Origin: CAYRVF01 sp964427535
GTDB lineage: Bacteria > Chloroflexota > Ktedonobacteria > Ktedonobacterales > JADMIN01
Assembly (NCBI GenBank): GCA_964427535.1
Contig: CAYRVF010000155.1
Location: 1-10,063 of the forward strand
Direction: 5' to 3'
Length of the DNA: 10,063 nucleotides
Each line of letters begins with the position of its first letter. Positions within the stretch are counted from its first letter, which is position 1. Shown piece by piece: positions 1-7,204 of the stretch. Under the pieces are notes generated by a model that was not told where the DNA came from, ran no database searches, and saw nothing but the letters and a program-made list of their open reading frames with translations. Both the position numbers and the translations under genes were made by a program.

Positions 1-1
1 G

Positions 2-787
2 CTCGCCGGATTCGACACCGTGGACGCCGCGGGCGAGGCGGTCTCGCAGATCATCGCGGCGGGCATCGTTCCGGCGGCGGTCGAGATGATGGACGTGCTC
101 GCCATCGCGGCGGCTGAAGCAGCCGTCCACGCGAACTACCCCAAGGCGCACGCGATTCTGATCGTCGAGCTGGATGGGCCGCGCAGCGAAGTCGAGGCGC
201 AACTGGAGCAGGTCCAGGGCATCTGCCGGAGCCTCGGCACGACCGAGATGCGGCTCGCCAGCACCGACGAAGAGCGCGTGCTGATGTGGAAGGGACGCAA
301 GGCGGCGTTCGCGGCAGTGGGCCGCATCAGCCCCAACTACATCGTGCAGGACGGCGTCATCCCGCGCACAGCGCTGCCCGACGTGCTGCGCGAGATCGAG
401 GAGATGAGCACGGCGCGTGGGCTGCGCGTGGCGAACGTCTTTCACGCGGGCGACGGCAACCTGCACCCGCTGGTGCTCTTCGACGAGCGCATCGCGGGCG
501 CGGAACGAGCCGCCGAGGAGCTGGCGGGCGATATCCTGCGCACCTGTGTCGCGCACGGCGGCAGCATCACCGGTGAGCACGGCGTCGGCTACGACAAGAA
601 AGACTTCATGCCGGTGATGTTCACCGCGGCTGATCTACAGACGCATCAACTGCTGCGCTGCGCCTTCAACCCCACGCATCTATGCAATCCCGAGAAGGTC
701 TATCCCACGCCGCGCCTCTGCGGCGAGACGCCCGGCAAATACGTTCCCCATGCGGTCGAGGTCGCGGGCCTTGGCGAGCGCTTCTAG
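2..787 (+). CDS. glcD: Glycolate oxidase FAD-linked subunit GlcD, C-terminal part (5' end outside window)
   Basis: This is the C-terminal 261 residues of the FAD-binding oxidase subunit that, with GlcE and GlcF, oxidises glycolate to glyoxylate at the membrane. The reading frame is open from the first base, so the true start lies upstream. The visible part is the FAD-oxidase C-terminal (cap and C-terminal) domain. It begins with the family pattern AGEAVSQIIAAGIVPAAVEM, has HAGDGNLHP encoded at 443-469 and EHGVGYDKK from base 575, and ends with the usual CNPEKVYPTP tail. HAGDGNLHP and EHGVG are hallmark substrate/metal-site motifs of the GlcD/D-lactate dehydrogenase family. The N-terminal FAD-binding domain cannot be checked. 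Members of this family include D-lactate and D-2-hydroxyglutarate dehydrogenases, but the glcE and glcF genes immediately downstream make GlcD the best call. The stop is TAG, 13 bases before glcE. Confidence 0.93.
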   Translation, partial: LAGFDTVDAAGEAVSQIIAAGIVPAAVEMMDVLAIAAAEAAVHANYPKAHAILIVELDGPRSEVEAQLEQVQGICRSLGTTEMRLASTDEERVLMWKGRKAAFAAVGRISPNYIVQDGVIPRTALPDVLREIEEMSTARGLRVANVFHAGDGNLHPLVLFDERIAGAERAAEELAGDILRTCVAHGGSITGEHGVGYDKKDFMPVMFTAADLQTHQLLRCAFNPTHLCNPEKVYPTPRLCGETPGKYVPHAVEVAGLGERF

Positions 788-800
788 AGGGAGGGTCCGC

Positions 801-2099
801 ATGCGTGTCTCGACGGATGTGATCGAGTCCACCCTGCGCACGCTCGTCAGCGCCCCGCTGCGCACGGCTGGCCCGGACGACGCGGTGCAGGGAGTGCAGC
901 CACAGTGGATCGTGGAGCCCGCGACCGAGGCCGAAGTCGCCGCCGTGCTCGCGTTCGCCGACCGCGAAGGGCTGAAGGTGCTGCCACGCGGCGGAGGCAC
1001 GCAGATGGCCTTCGGCTTTCCGCCGAGCGAGGCCGATCTCGTCCTCAGCACAGCGCGACTTAATCGCGTACTCGAACACCACCCGCATGACCAGACCGTG
1101 ACGGCGGAGGCAGGCGTGCGGCTCACCGACCTGCAGGCACAGCTCGCGACGACGCGCCAGTGGCTCGCGCTCGATCCCGTCCTCGCGCCCGAGGCGACGG
1201 TCGGTGGCATCGTCGCGACGAACCCCTCGGGCGCGCGGCGGCTGCGCTTCGGCGGCGTGCGCGACCAGATCATCGGCATCCGCGTAGCGCTGGCTGATGG
1301 CACGCTCGCCAGCGGCGGAGGCAAGGTTGTCAAGAACGTGGCAGGCTATGACCTGCCGAAGCTCTTCACGGGCTCGCTCGGCACGCTGGGCATCGTCGTC
1401 TCAGCAACGTTCCGGCTCTACCCGCTGCCCACTGTCACACGCACGGTGCTCTTCACGGCGCCCTCGCCGGAGCCGCTGTGTGCGCTCGTCCGCACGGTGC
1501 TGGCCTCGCCGCTCGTGCCGACCGCGCTGGAGGTGCTCGGTCCAGCGGCTCCAGACGCGCCATGTACGCTGGCCGTGCGGTTCGAGTCGGGTGTCGCGGC
1601 CGCCGTTGAGGACCAATCGGCCACACTGCTCATGCTGGCTGGCGACCTTGCCTCCTCCGCCCACGCCGTCTCTGATGCCGAGGAGTCTGACTTCTGGCGG
1701 CAGATCGACGAGTCGCTGCGGCCGAATTCAGCAGACGGAGACTCGCTGCTTCTCAAGGCGAGCCTCTTACCGACAGAGGTCGCGGGCTGGCTCGCACGGC
1801 TGGGGGAGACGGCCACCACGAACGCGCTCACCATGCGCTACCGGGCGCATGCGGGCAACGGGCTCTGCCACGTGCGGCTCGCTGGCCCGCCCGCCGCGCT
1901 GGTCATCGCTATCGAGCCGCTGCGGGAGGCAGCAGTCGCGACGCGCGGCAGCCTCGTCGTGCTGGAAGCCGCCACCGAGATCGCGCGCCAGATCGACGTG
2001 TGGGGAGCCGTCTCGGCGCTCTCGGTGATGCGCAACCTCAAGGCGCAGTTCGATCCGCATGCCACGCTCAATCCGGGCCGCTTCGTAGGAGGGATATAG
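801..2099 (+). CDS. glcE: Glycolate oxidase FAD-binding subunit GlcE
   Basis: This 432-residue subunit is homologous to GlcD and is needed for glycolate oxidase activity. The FAD_binding_4 (PCMH-type) domain covers about residues 35-210: IVEPATEAEVAAVL, the flavin-contacting loop LPRGGGT (61-67), GGIVATNPSGARRLRFGGVR, and the block GGGKVVKNVAGYDLPKLF (172-189) followed by GSLGTLG, which is typical of GlcE. The protein ends with KAQFDPHATLNPGRF, the standard family C-terminus. ATG at 801 is chosen because GGGAGGG (789-795) lies 5 bases upstream. The in-frame extension to 750 would run back into glcD and adds Arg/Ser-rich residues with no family character. It is somewhat longer than E. coli GlcE (about 350 aa), mostly in the variable region between residues 210 and 400. 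Spacing is 13 bases to glcD and 4 bases to glcF, so co-transcription is very likely. Confidence 0.93.
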   Translation: MRVSTDVIESTLRTLVSAPLRTAGPDDAVQGVQPQWIVEPATEAEVAAVLAFADREGLKVLPRGGGTQMAFGFPPSEADLVLSTARLNRVLEHHPHDQTVTAEAGVRLTDLQAQLATTRQWLALDPVLAPEATVGGIVATNPSGARRLRFGGVRDQIIGIRVALADGTLASGGGKVVKNVAGYDLPKLFTGSLGTLGIVVSATFRLYPLPTVTRTVLFTAPSPEPLCALVRTVLASPLVPTALEVLGPAAPDAPCTLAVRFESGVAAAVEDQSATLLMLAGDLASSAHAVSDAEESDFWRQIDESLRPNSADGDSLLLKASLLPTEVAGWLARLGETATTNALTMRYRAHAGNGLCHVRLAGPPAALVIAIEPLREAAVATRGSLVVLEAATEIARQIDVWGAVSALSVMRNLKAQFDPHATLNPGRFVGGI

Positions 2100-2103
2100 C
2101 ACC

Positions 2104-3615
2104 ATGACGACGCGCGAGAACGCGAACGGCTCCGAGCCAGGGCATGTGCGGGCAGCCGCGCAGGCGGCGGGCGAGCGCACACCGGCGAGCGGCGGCCAGA
2201 CGGTCGCGGCGAGCACGACCACGATGACCCAGGCAGTACATGGCGCGAGCGGCGGCATGACAATGAGCGACTTCGTCAAGGCGTTCGACGACCACCACCC
2301 GCCCGATCCCGAGCTGATCGCCGACTGCGTCCACTGCGGGTTCTGCCTGCCGACCTGCCCCACCTACCTGCTCTGGGGCGAGGAGATGGACTCGCCCCGC
2401 GGTCGCATCGCACTGATGAAGATGGCCTCGCGCGAGCAGATCGGGATGACGCCCAACTTCGCGCTGCACATCGACCAGTGCCTCGGCTGCATGGCCTGTG
2501 TCACCGCCTGCCCCTCCGGCGTGCAGTACGACAAGCTCATCGAGGCCACACGCGGGCAGGTCGAGCGGCGCCATCCCCGCACGCTGCCCGATCGCGCATT
2601 CCGGTCGCTGCTGTTCGCGCTCTTCCCGCATCCCGAGCGGCTGCGCGTGTTGCTCCCGGCGCTCTGGCTCTATCAAAAGTCCGGTGCGGCGCGCCTGCTC
2701 GACTCGCGTCTCGGCCGGGCGTACATCCCCGCGCGTCTGCGAGCGATGGCCTCGGTGCTGCCGCCGGTGCGTCTGGCTGGCAGGGCGGAGACACCGGCCG
2801 CGGTCATCCCAGCCCGCGGGCAGAAGCGCATGCGTGTGGGCATGCTGCTCGGCTGCGTGCAGCGTGTCTTCTTCGACGACGTGAACGCCGCGACGGTGCG
2901 CGTGCTGACTGCCGAGGGCTGCGAAGTCGTGGTTCCACAGACGCAAGGCTGCTGCGGCGCGCTCTCGGTCCACGCGGGCCGCGAAGACGAGGGGCTCGAC
3001 TACGCCCGCCACCTGATCGACGCCTTCGACGCGGCGAATGTGGATGCCATCGTCGTGAACGTCGCGGGCTGCGGCTCCACGATGAAGGACTACGGCTACC
3101 TGCTGCGCGACGATCCTGCCTACGCCGAGCGCGCGGCCACCTTCTCGGCCAAGGTGCGCGACGTATCGGAGGTGCTGGCCGAGCTGGAACCGGTCGCGCC
3201 CCGCAACGCGATTCCGCTGCGGGTGGCATACCACGACGCCTGCCATCTGCGCCACGGCCAGGGCATCACAAAGCAGCCGCGCGCCGTGCTGCGGAGCATT
3301 CCGAGCCTGGAGGTCGCGGAGATTCCCGAGGCAGAGATTTGCTGCGGCAGCGCGGGCATCTACAATCTGGTCGAGCCCGGTCCGGCGGCGGAGCTGGGTG
3401 AGCGCAAGGCGCGCAACATCCTCAGCACGCGCCCCGAGGCCATCGTCGCCTCAAATCCGGGCTGCCTGTTGCAGATCAGCGCCGCTCTGCGCCAGATGGA
3501 CGCCGCAATCCCGACGCTGCACCCGGTCGAGCTGCTCGATGCCTCGATTCGCGGCGCGCTGCCAGCGGGATTAGCGCGGCGCGACGGCGAGGTGCCAGCA
3601 TCGGCAGGGCGTTAG
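2104..3615 (+). CDS. glcF: Glycolate oxidase iron-sulfur subunit GlcF
   Basis: This is the electron-transfer subunit of glycolate oxidase. It carries two [4Fe-4S] clusters and two cysteine-rich CCG domains and would pass electrons from the GlcD/GlcE flavins towards the quinone pool. Cluster 1 is CVHCGFCLPTCP (C75, C78, C81, C85). Cluster 2 is CLGCMACVTACP (C126, C129, C132, C136). The first CCG domain has C251, the pair C283-C284 and C323; the second has C380, the pair C413-C414 and C454, so all expected cysteines are present. The ATG at 2104 is supported by AGGAGGG (2087-2093) ten bases upstream, inside the end of glcE. This start gives an odd 50-residue N-terminal stretch rich in Ala, Thr and Gly; family similarity begins near residue 54 (MSDFVKAFDDHHPPDPEL), and ATGs at 2257 and 2263 lack a good SD. 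The TAG stop overlaps the stop of the convergent downstream gene. Confidence 0.93.
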   Translation: MTTRENANGSEPGHVRAAAQAAGERTPASGGQTVAASTTTMTQAVHGASGGMTMSDFVKAFDDHHPPDPELIADCVHCGFCLPTCPTYLLWGEEMDSPRGRIALMKMASREQIGMTPNFALHIDQCLGCMACVTACPSGVQYDKLIEATRGQVERRHPRTLPDRAFRSLLFALFPHPERLRVLLPALWLYQKSGAARLLDSRLGRAYIPARLRAMASVLPPVRLAGRAETPAAVIPARGQKRMRVGMLLGCVQRVFFDDVNAATVRVLTAEGCEVVVPQTQGCCGALSVHAGREDEGLDYARHLIDAFDAANVDAIVVNVAGCGSTMKDYGYLLRDDPAYAERAATFSAKVRDVSEVLAELEPVAPRNAIPLRVAYHDACHLRHGQGITKQPRAVLRSIPSLEVAEIPEAEICCGSAGIYNLVEPGPAAELGERKARNILSTRPEAIVASNPGCLLQISAALRQMDAAIPTLHPVELLDASIRGALPAGLARRDGEVPASAGR

Positions 3616-4499
3616 CGATGCGACGGCGGCCCGGCGAGGATGCGCTCGTGCATGCGCTCGGTGGGCCACGCCGACCGGCGATCCCAGCCGAACGACCACG
3701 GGCTGACTTCTTCGAGCCACCACGTCGCGCCCGCCTCGGCGTAGGTCGCGGCGATCTCGCTCGCGCGCGCCGGGTCGTTCGTGGGTGTCGGCCCGTCAAC
3801 GACGATGTCGAATGGTATGTCGCTCGCGCGCTGATCGGCAATGAACGCGGTCATGGCGCGCACATCGTCGGGTGAGAGCCCCTCGGCGAAGGGCGACGCG
3901 CTGATGGCGTAGACGCCATCCCACCGCGCCGCGCGACGGAAGGGCGGCTTGTTTGGCCACGTGCCAGCGATCCAGATGGGGATGCGTGGCGACTGCAGGG
4001 GCACCGGCAGCATCCGGCCTGGTTCGTCGGTCCAATCGAAGGTAGGACGGAACGTGTAATGGCGCCCCTCGAAGCTCACTGGCTCACCCGACCACAGCCG
4101 CGTCAGCAGGTCGAGTCCTTCGTCCAGCATCGCCGCACGCACCTTCGGGTTAGCTTCGTCGCCCATCTCCTCCCATTCGGTCGCGCGCACGCCGCTGCCG
4201 ACGCCCAGCGTCAGCCGTCCGTTGGAGAGGTGGTCGAGCGTGACAGTCTCGCGTGCCAGCTTCACCGGGCGGCGTCGTGGCAGCGGCGTGACCATCGGCC
4301 CGATGCGGATACGCTCTGTCGCGAGCGCGATCGCCGCCAGATCGATCCACGGGTCGGAGTGCGGGAAGTTGCCGTGCAGCACGTGGTCCCAGACGAAGAA
4401 ACCATCCCATCCAGCCCGTTCCGCGTCGCGCGCCCAGTGCGCGAGGGTACGCGGTGCGTATGAGTCGCCAAAGTTCGGGATCGTGATCCCGTAGTGCAT
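3612..4499 (-). CDS. LLM-class flavin/F420-dependent oxidoreductase (luciferase-like)
   Basis: This 295-residue protein of the bacterial luciferase-like monooxygenase fold is cytoplasmic and would use FMN or coenzyme F420 to oxidise or reduce a small organic substrate. Recognisable family segments are the N-terminal strand YGITIPNFGD (3-12), GWDGFFVWDHV (30-40), ERIRIGPMVTPLPRRRPVKLARE (62-84), the signature LDHLSNGRLTLGVGSG (88-103), the helix AAMLDEGLDLLTRLWSGEPVSF, and the C-terminal strands IPIWIAGTW and RAARWDGVYAI. The length is typical. The ATG at 4499 is preceded on this strand by GGGGAGG (4505-4511) with a 5-base spacer, so the start is secure. Substrate and cofactor cannot be read from the sequence; the family includes F420-dependent dehydrogenases and FMN monooxygenases. 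The gene faces the glc operon, and its TAA stop overlaps the glcF TAG in four bases (3612-3615). Confidence 0.9.
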   Translation of the reverse strand: MHYGITIPNFGDSYAPRTLAHWARDAERAGWDGFFVWDHVLHGNFPHSDPWIDLAAIALATERIRIGPMVTPLPRRRPVKLARETVTLDHLSNGRLTLGVGSGVRATEWEEMGDEANPKVRAAMLDEGLDLLTRLWSGEPVSFEGRHYTFRPTFDWTDEPGRMLPVPLQSPRIPIWIAGTWPNKPPFRRAARWDGVYAISASPFAEGLSPDDVRAMTAFIADQRASDIPFDIVVDGPTPTNDPARASEIAATYAEAGATWWLEEVSPWSFGWDRRSAWPTERMHERILAGPPSHR

Positions 4500-4574
4500 G
4501 AGGTCCTCCCCGGTGTCGCTCCGTGCCGCAAACGTCCAGCCTACAGCGTATCACGCCGCGAGGAGGAGAGTGGG

Positions 4575-4618
4575 AAAAGCGAAGAGGGCTGGAGAACCAC
4601 GCTGTTCCCCAGCCCTCT
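4575..4618 (-). terminator. Probable terminator downstream of the S53 peptidase gene
   Basis: A perfect 10-bp stem (4583-4592 with 4609-4618) continues after an A/C mismatch as a 4-bp stem (4594-4597 with 4604-4607), leaving a 6-base loop. Read on the minus strand, TCGC and then TTTT (4578-4575) follow the stem. The T-run is short and offset, so termination may be partial. It sits between the peptidase stop and the start of the LLM oxidoreductase gene. The plus-strand side has no T-run. Confidence 0.55.
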
Positions 4619-4621
4619 CAT

Positions 4622-4650
4622 GTGGACGCTCCTATGGGAGGAGTGTCCAC
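4622..4650. repeat. Inverted repeat / 12-bp stem-loop next to the terminator hairpin
   Basis: GTGGAC pairs with GTCCAC, one G-T pair follows, then CTCCT pairs with AGGAG, with a 5-base loop (4634-4638). It lies 3 bases from the neighbouring hairpin, in the 255-base gap (4500-4754) between the oxidoreductase and peptidase genes. It may form a double hairpin stabilising the 3' end of the peptidase mRNA, or be part of the leader of the oxidoreductase gene. A weaker 6-bp stem (4719-4724 with 4731-4736) lies closer to the peptidase stop. No open reading frame with a family signature is seen in the gap. Confidence 0.5.
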
Positions 4651-4754
4651 GTCACTACATTGTCGCGATCAGCCACCGAGCGCGGCGACGAACTTCGCTT
4701 CGTTCGGTGCGGGTCGGCCCCGTGGTTAGGCACGGGCAGGACCGGTAGCTTCCA

Positions 4755-6689
4755 CTACGGGAAGGCGGTAATAAAGCTGGAATTGGGGGTGCCCATCCCC
4801 GTCACGTCATCCCAGCCAGACGTCGTCTGCAGACTCAAAGTTTGGTTCATCGTCCGCAGCGAGTACGACAGGCCAGCGCTTGCGTCGACACTGTTCTTGA
4901 AGTTCGTGCGCACCACGGCGACGGTCGAGGACGGACTCGTCACGTCGGTGAACGCCCCCGCATGGCTGTAGAAGAGCGGGTTCGCAAAGCCGTGCGGATG
5001 CCCCGCGGCCTGATCAGCGAGCGCCATAATGCCCGCCATGATCGGACTGGCCAGGCTCGTGCCGCCCTCACGGAACTCCGAGTACTTCACGCTGCCATCC
5101 GGGAAGGTTTGGGTCTCGCCGATGATGTAGCCCGTATTCGGGTCGGCTAGTGCCGCGATATCGGGAACTGCCCGCCCTGTTCTGCCTTGGGTGCTGAACA
5201 CAGACGACCCCACGACTCCTGTCTGGTACCAGGGCTCCGCGAAGATGCGGCTCACGCCACCGCCTGCACCATAGAGCCAGTTGCCGGGAGCAGCGGGCGA
5301 CCACGAGCTACCCGTCCACGACGAGGAAGTGGTACCCCAGCCAGTCTCGAAGAGGTAATTGTTGGATGCGCCGACCGCTAGGCTCGTTCCGCCGACCGCC
5401 GTGACATACGGGCTCGATGCCGGCCAATCCGTCGTGGCGTAGCCCTCGACGAGGGATTCGTCGCTGTTGTCGCCGGAGGAGAAGTAGATGCCAATGCCCT
5501 CGGCTGCGCCCTGCAGGATTGTATCCTCCTGCGGTTGGATATAGCCGGGGGGCAGCAGTTCAGTGTTAAACCCATACGAGTTGGTGACGATCTGCGCGAG
5601 ATGGGTATCGACCACGTGATTGAGCGCCGCATCCAGATCCTGGAAGTTGTTCGGTGCACCAACGTAGACGATGTTAGCGGCTGGGGCCATGCCATGCACG
5701 GCCTCGACGTCGAGCGTCTCCTCAACGGACCAGCCCGAGGGATCCTGCTTCTTGCCGCTCTCGGGGTGGTGGTATGTGCCAGGAGCAACGACCTGCTGGA
5801 ACTGATTCCCCTGGAAGGTCGGCAGCTTGCGGTTCGAGGACCACTGGTTGACATCGGACACAATGGTCGGGGAGGCGTACGCGTCGATAATCGCTACTGT
5901 CTGCCCACTCCCATCGTAACCCGAGACGCCGTAGGCGCCCTTGATCTGCGCTGGCGTGTAGCCGCATGGCGTATACGAGAGCGTGCCGCTCTTGTCATAC
6001 GGGTCAGAGAACCCGGTCGCTTGCAGCTCCCCCCAGTAGGCCGAGCAAGGGGTACCCGTGACGAAGGCGGCGGGCGGCGGCCCGTCTGTGCCCGAGGTAT
6101 GGTTGGTGGAAACGAACTGGGCGCTGTCGTCCAGGCCGATCACGCCGCTGACGACGCTAGTCAAGGAGCTTGGGATCGAGACATCCGAAGACGGTGAGCG
6201 CACCGTCAGCCCATCCACGCTGTACATGCCGAATGCGGTGCCAAACGCGGCTTGTGCCTGCGCCACGGTGCCTTCAGCCGAGACATAGTGATTATTTTGC
6301 GGCGTGTACTCGACGCTGAAGCCCTGGCTCTTCAGCCAGTTTTGCACCTGCCCCACCTGCGCCTGGGTGGGGGCATACTGCTGGCGGAACTGCTGTGGGC
6401 TGAGATAATGGCCATAGGATGCGCTATGCGGATCCGAGACTGATTGAACGAACGAGGCGAGCCCTGCAGCATTGTTCCAGCCAAGGTAGACGCGGAAGCC
6501 AATATCGGCGGTGGGGTCCGCGGCGCCCTTATAATTCTTCGAATTGGCCCACGACGGTGCGCTTCCCTTCAGGATCGAGTTGCCTGACGAAGCGTGCACG
6601 GAGATGACTGCCAGCGACGCAGCCAGCGCGATCGCCAACGCAGAGATGATGCCCAAACCAGCCAGGATCTTTCTGCTTCTCAAGTCCAT
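4755..6689 (-). CDS. Secreted S53-family (sedolisin/kumamolisin-type) serine-carboxyl peptidase, prepro form
   Basis: This 644-residue secreted endopeptidase precursor is of the pro-kumamolisin type. A signal peptide occupies about residues 1-34: basic RSRK, then a long hydrophobic core and a VHASSG end. The activation propeptide runs from about 45 to 190 (FRVYLGWNNAAGLASFVQ, YGHYLSPQQFRQQYAPT, and the FGTAFGMY region). The catalytic domain carries E323 and D327 (VEETLDVEA), the oxyanion-hole D407 (YFSSGDNS) and nucleophile S545 (GGTSLASP). The C-terminal calcium site has D582 (FTDVT) and D627 (GWDDVTGMGTPN), separated by a rather long linker. C215 and C242 may form a disulfide near the propeptide boundary. 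GGGAGG directly touches the ATG at 6689 with no spacer; the TTG at codon 3 (6681-6683) would have a 6-base spacer and may be the real start, keeping the signal peptide intact. Family members usually work at acidic pH, but that cannot be read here. Confidence 0.93.
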   Translation of the reverse strand: MDLRSRKILAGLGIISALAIALAASLAVISVHASSGNSILKGSAPSWANSKNYKGAADPTADIGFRVYLGWNNAAGLASFVQSVSDPHSASYGHYLSPQQFRQQYAPTQAQVGQVQNWLKSQGFSVEYTPQNNHYVSAEGTVAQAQAAFGTAFGMYSVDGLTVRSPSSDVSIPSSLTSVVSGVIGLDDSAQFVSTNHTSGTDGPPPAAFVTGTPCSAYWGELQATGFSDPYDKSGTLSYTPCGYTPAQIKGAYGVSGYDGSGQTVAIIDAYASPTIVSDVNQWSSNRKLPTFQGNQFQQVVAPGTYHHPESGKKQDPSGWSVEETLDVEAVHGMAPAANIVYVGAPNNFQDLDAALNHVVDTHLAQIVTNSYGFNTELLPPGYIQPQEDTILQGAAEGIGIYFSSGDNSDESLVEGYATTDWPASSPYVTAVGGTSLAVGASNNYLFETGWGTTSSSWTGSSWSPAAPGNWLYGAGGGVSRIFAEPWYQTGVVGSSVFSTQGRTGRAVPDIAALADPNTGYIIGETQTFPDGSVKYSEFREGGTSLASPIMAGIMALADQAAGHPHGFANPLFYSHAGAFTDVTSPSSTVAVVRTNFKNSVDASAGLSYSLRTMNQTLSLQTTSGWDDVTGMGTPNSSFITAFP

Positions 6690-7204
6690 CCTCCCAGCGA
6701 TGCACTCACCGGACCGTGCTCATCGAGCGAGCAGAGAACGGGCGGGCGAGCAGGACAATGGGACCGTCTGCCACGGCGCCAACAGGGAGCGGACGTCGCG
6801 GCAGAAAAAGAAGGAAGGGCCGGATGCCAGCGAGCCCTTCCTTTGCCGGTGCGAGAGCCGCACCAGGCAGAAAACCACCGAGCAGTGCTGGCAGCAGCAT
6901 GGGGACACTGTTACCAGCACACCGGACCGCAGGGAGTGCATCCTCGATTGGGTGGAGGAAGTCCGTCGCTCGCGCGATTCGTATCGTATAACGTCGTTTT
7001 CGCGATTTCGTTAGGGCGTGCATGGCGCCCTGGGAGAATTGGCTGCAGGGCGCATCCAGACGCAATTATCACGGGCCACTCGTACAGGCGCTGTTCTGAC
7101 TGGCTAAAAGTCGCTGGCGCATAACGGGCACGCTGGGTGTACAAGCGAGCGTCACTGGACGTAGTATGAAACAGGCAGGTGTGACATCACGAGGAGCGAT
7201 GGCA
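6690..7204. promoter_or_regulatory. Divergent intergenic region with structured leader on the peptidase strand
   Basis: These 515 bases hold no credible gene and must contain the promoters of both divergent genes. On the minus strand, in order towards the peptidase, there are three stem-loops: 6914-6920 with 6885-6891 (7 bp), 6859-6864 with 6848-6853 (6 bp, extended by GCC/GGC with a bulge), and the terminator-like hairpin 6811-6843. An AT-richer patch at 6976-7010 is the most likely promoter zone. It contains TATAAC (6987-6992) on the plus strand and TACGAT on the minus strand, but neither has a convincing -35 box. AGGGCG (7013-7018 and 7047-7052) flanks CGCCCT (7026-7031), which could pair with either copy. 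No known riboswitch signature was recognised. Confidence 0.45.
6805..6843 (-). terminator. Intrinsic terminator-like hairpin in the peptidase 5' leader
   Basis: A perfect 10-bp stem AAGGAAGGGC/GCCCTTCCTT (6811-6820 with 6834-6843) has a 13-base loop and is followed on the minus strand by C and five T (6809-6805). It is 115 bases upstream of the peptidase ATG, in the same orientation. No minus-strand gene lies between it and 8242, and that gene already has its own terminator. It therefore fits a conditional terminator in the peptidase leader or the end of a short RNA. Confidence 0.6.

Noticed and set aside
750..800. Upstream extended start for glcE
   Set aside because: It would overlap the end of glcD and add RSRSRALASASRGR-like sequence with no homology character. 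The SD at 789-795 points to the ATG at 801.
2068..3255. 395-residue minus-strand open frame across glcF
   Set aside because: It is antisense to a gene with all expected cysteine motifs, has Arg/His/Ala-biased composition typical of shadow frames in high-GC DNA, and shows no family motif.
4583..4618. T-box-like resemblance on the plus strand (GGCTGGAGAACCACGC)
   Set aside because: There is no proper T-box consensus, no T-run after the hairpin on that strand, and no plus-strand gene downstream.
5535..6197. 220-residue plus-strand open frame across the peptidase gene
   Set aside because: It is antisense to well-conserved catalytic and propeptide segments and has no SD or family signature of its own.
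6544..7124. Overlapping open frames of 119-176 residues in the divergent intergenic region
   Set aside because: Several overlap in different frames and strands. They have low-complexity Arg/Ser-rich composition, no convincing SD and no domain; the region looks regulatory.
7166..7204. Earlier ATG for the SurA-like gene
   Set aside because: No clear SD precedes 7166, whereas GAGGAG is well spaced before the ATG at 7205. It cannot be fully excluded.
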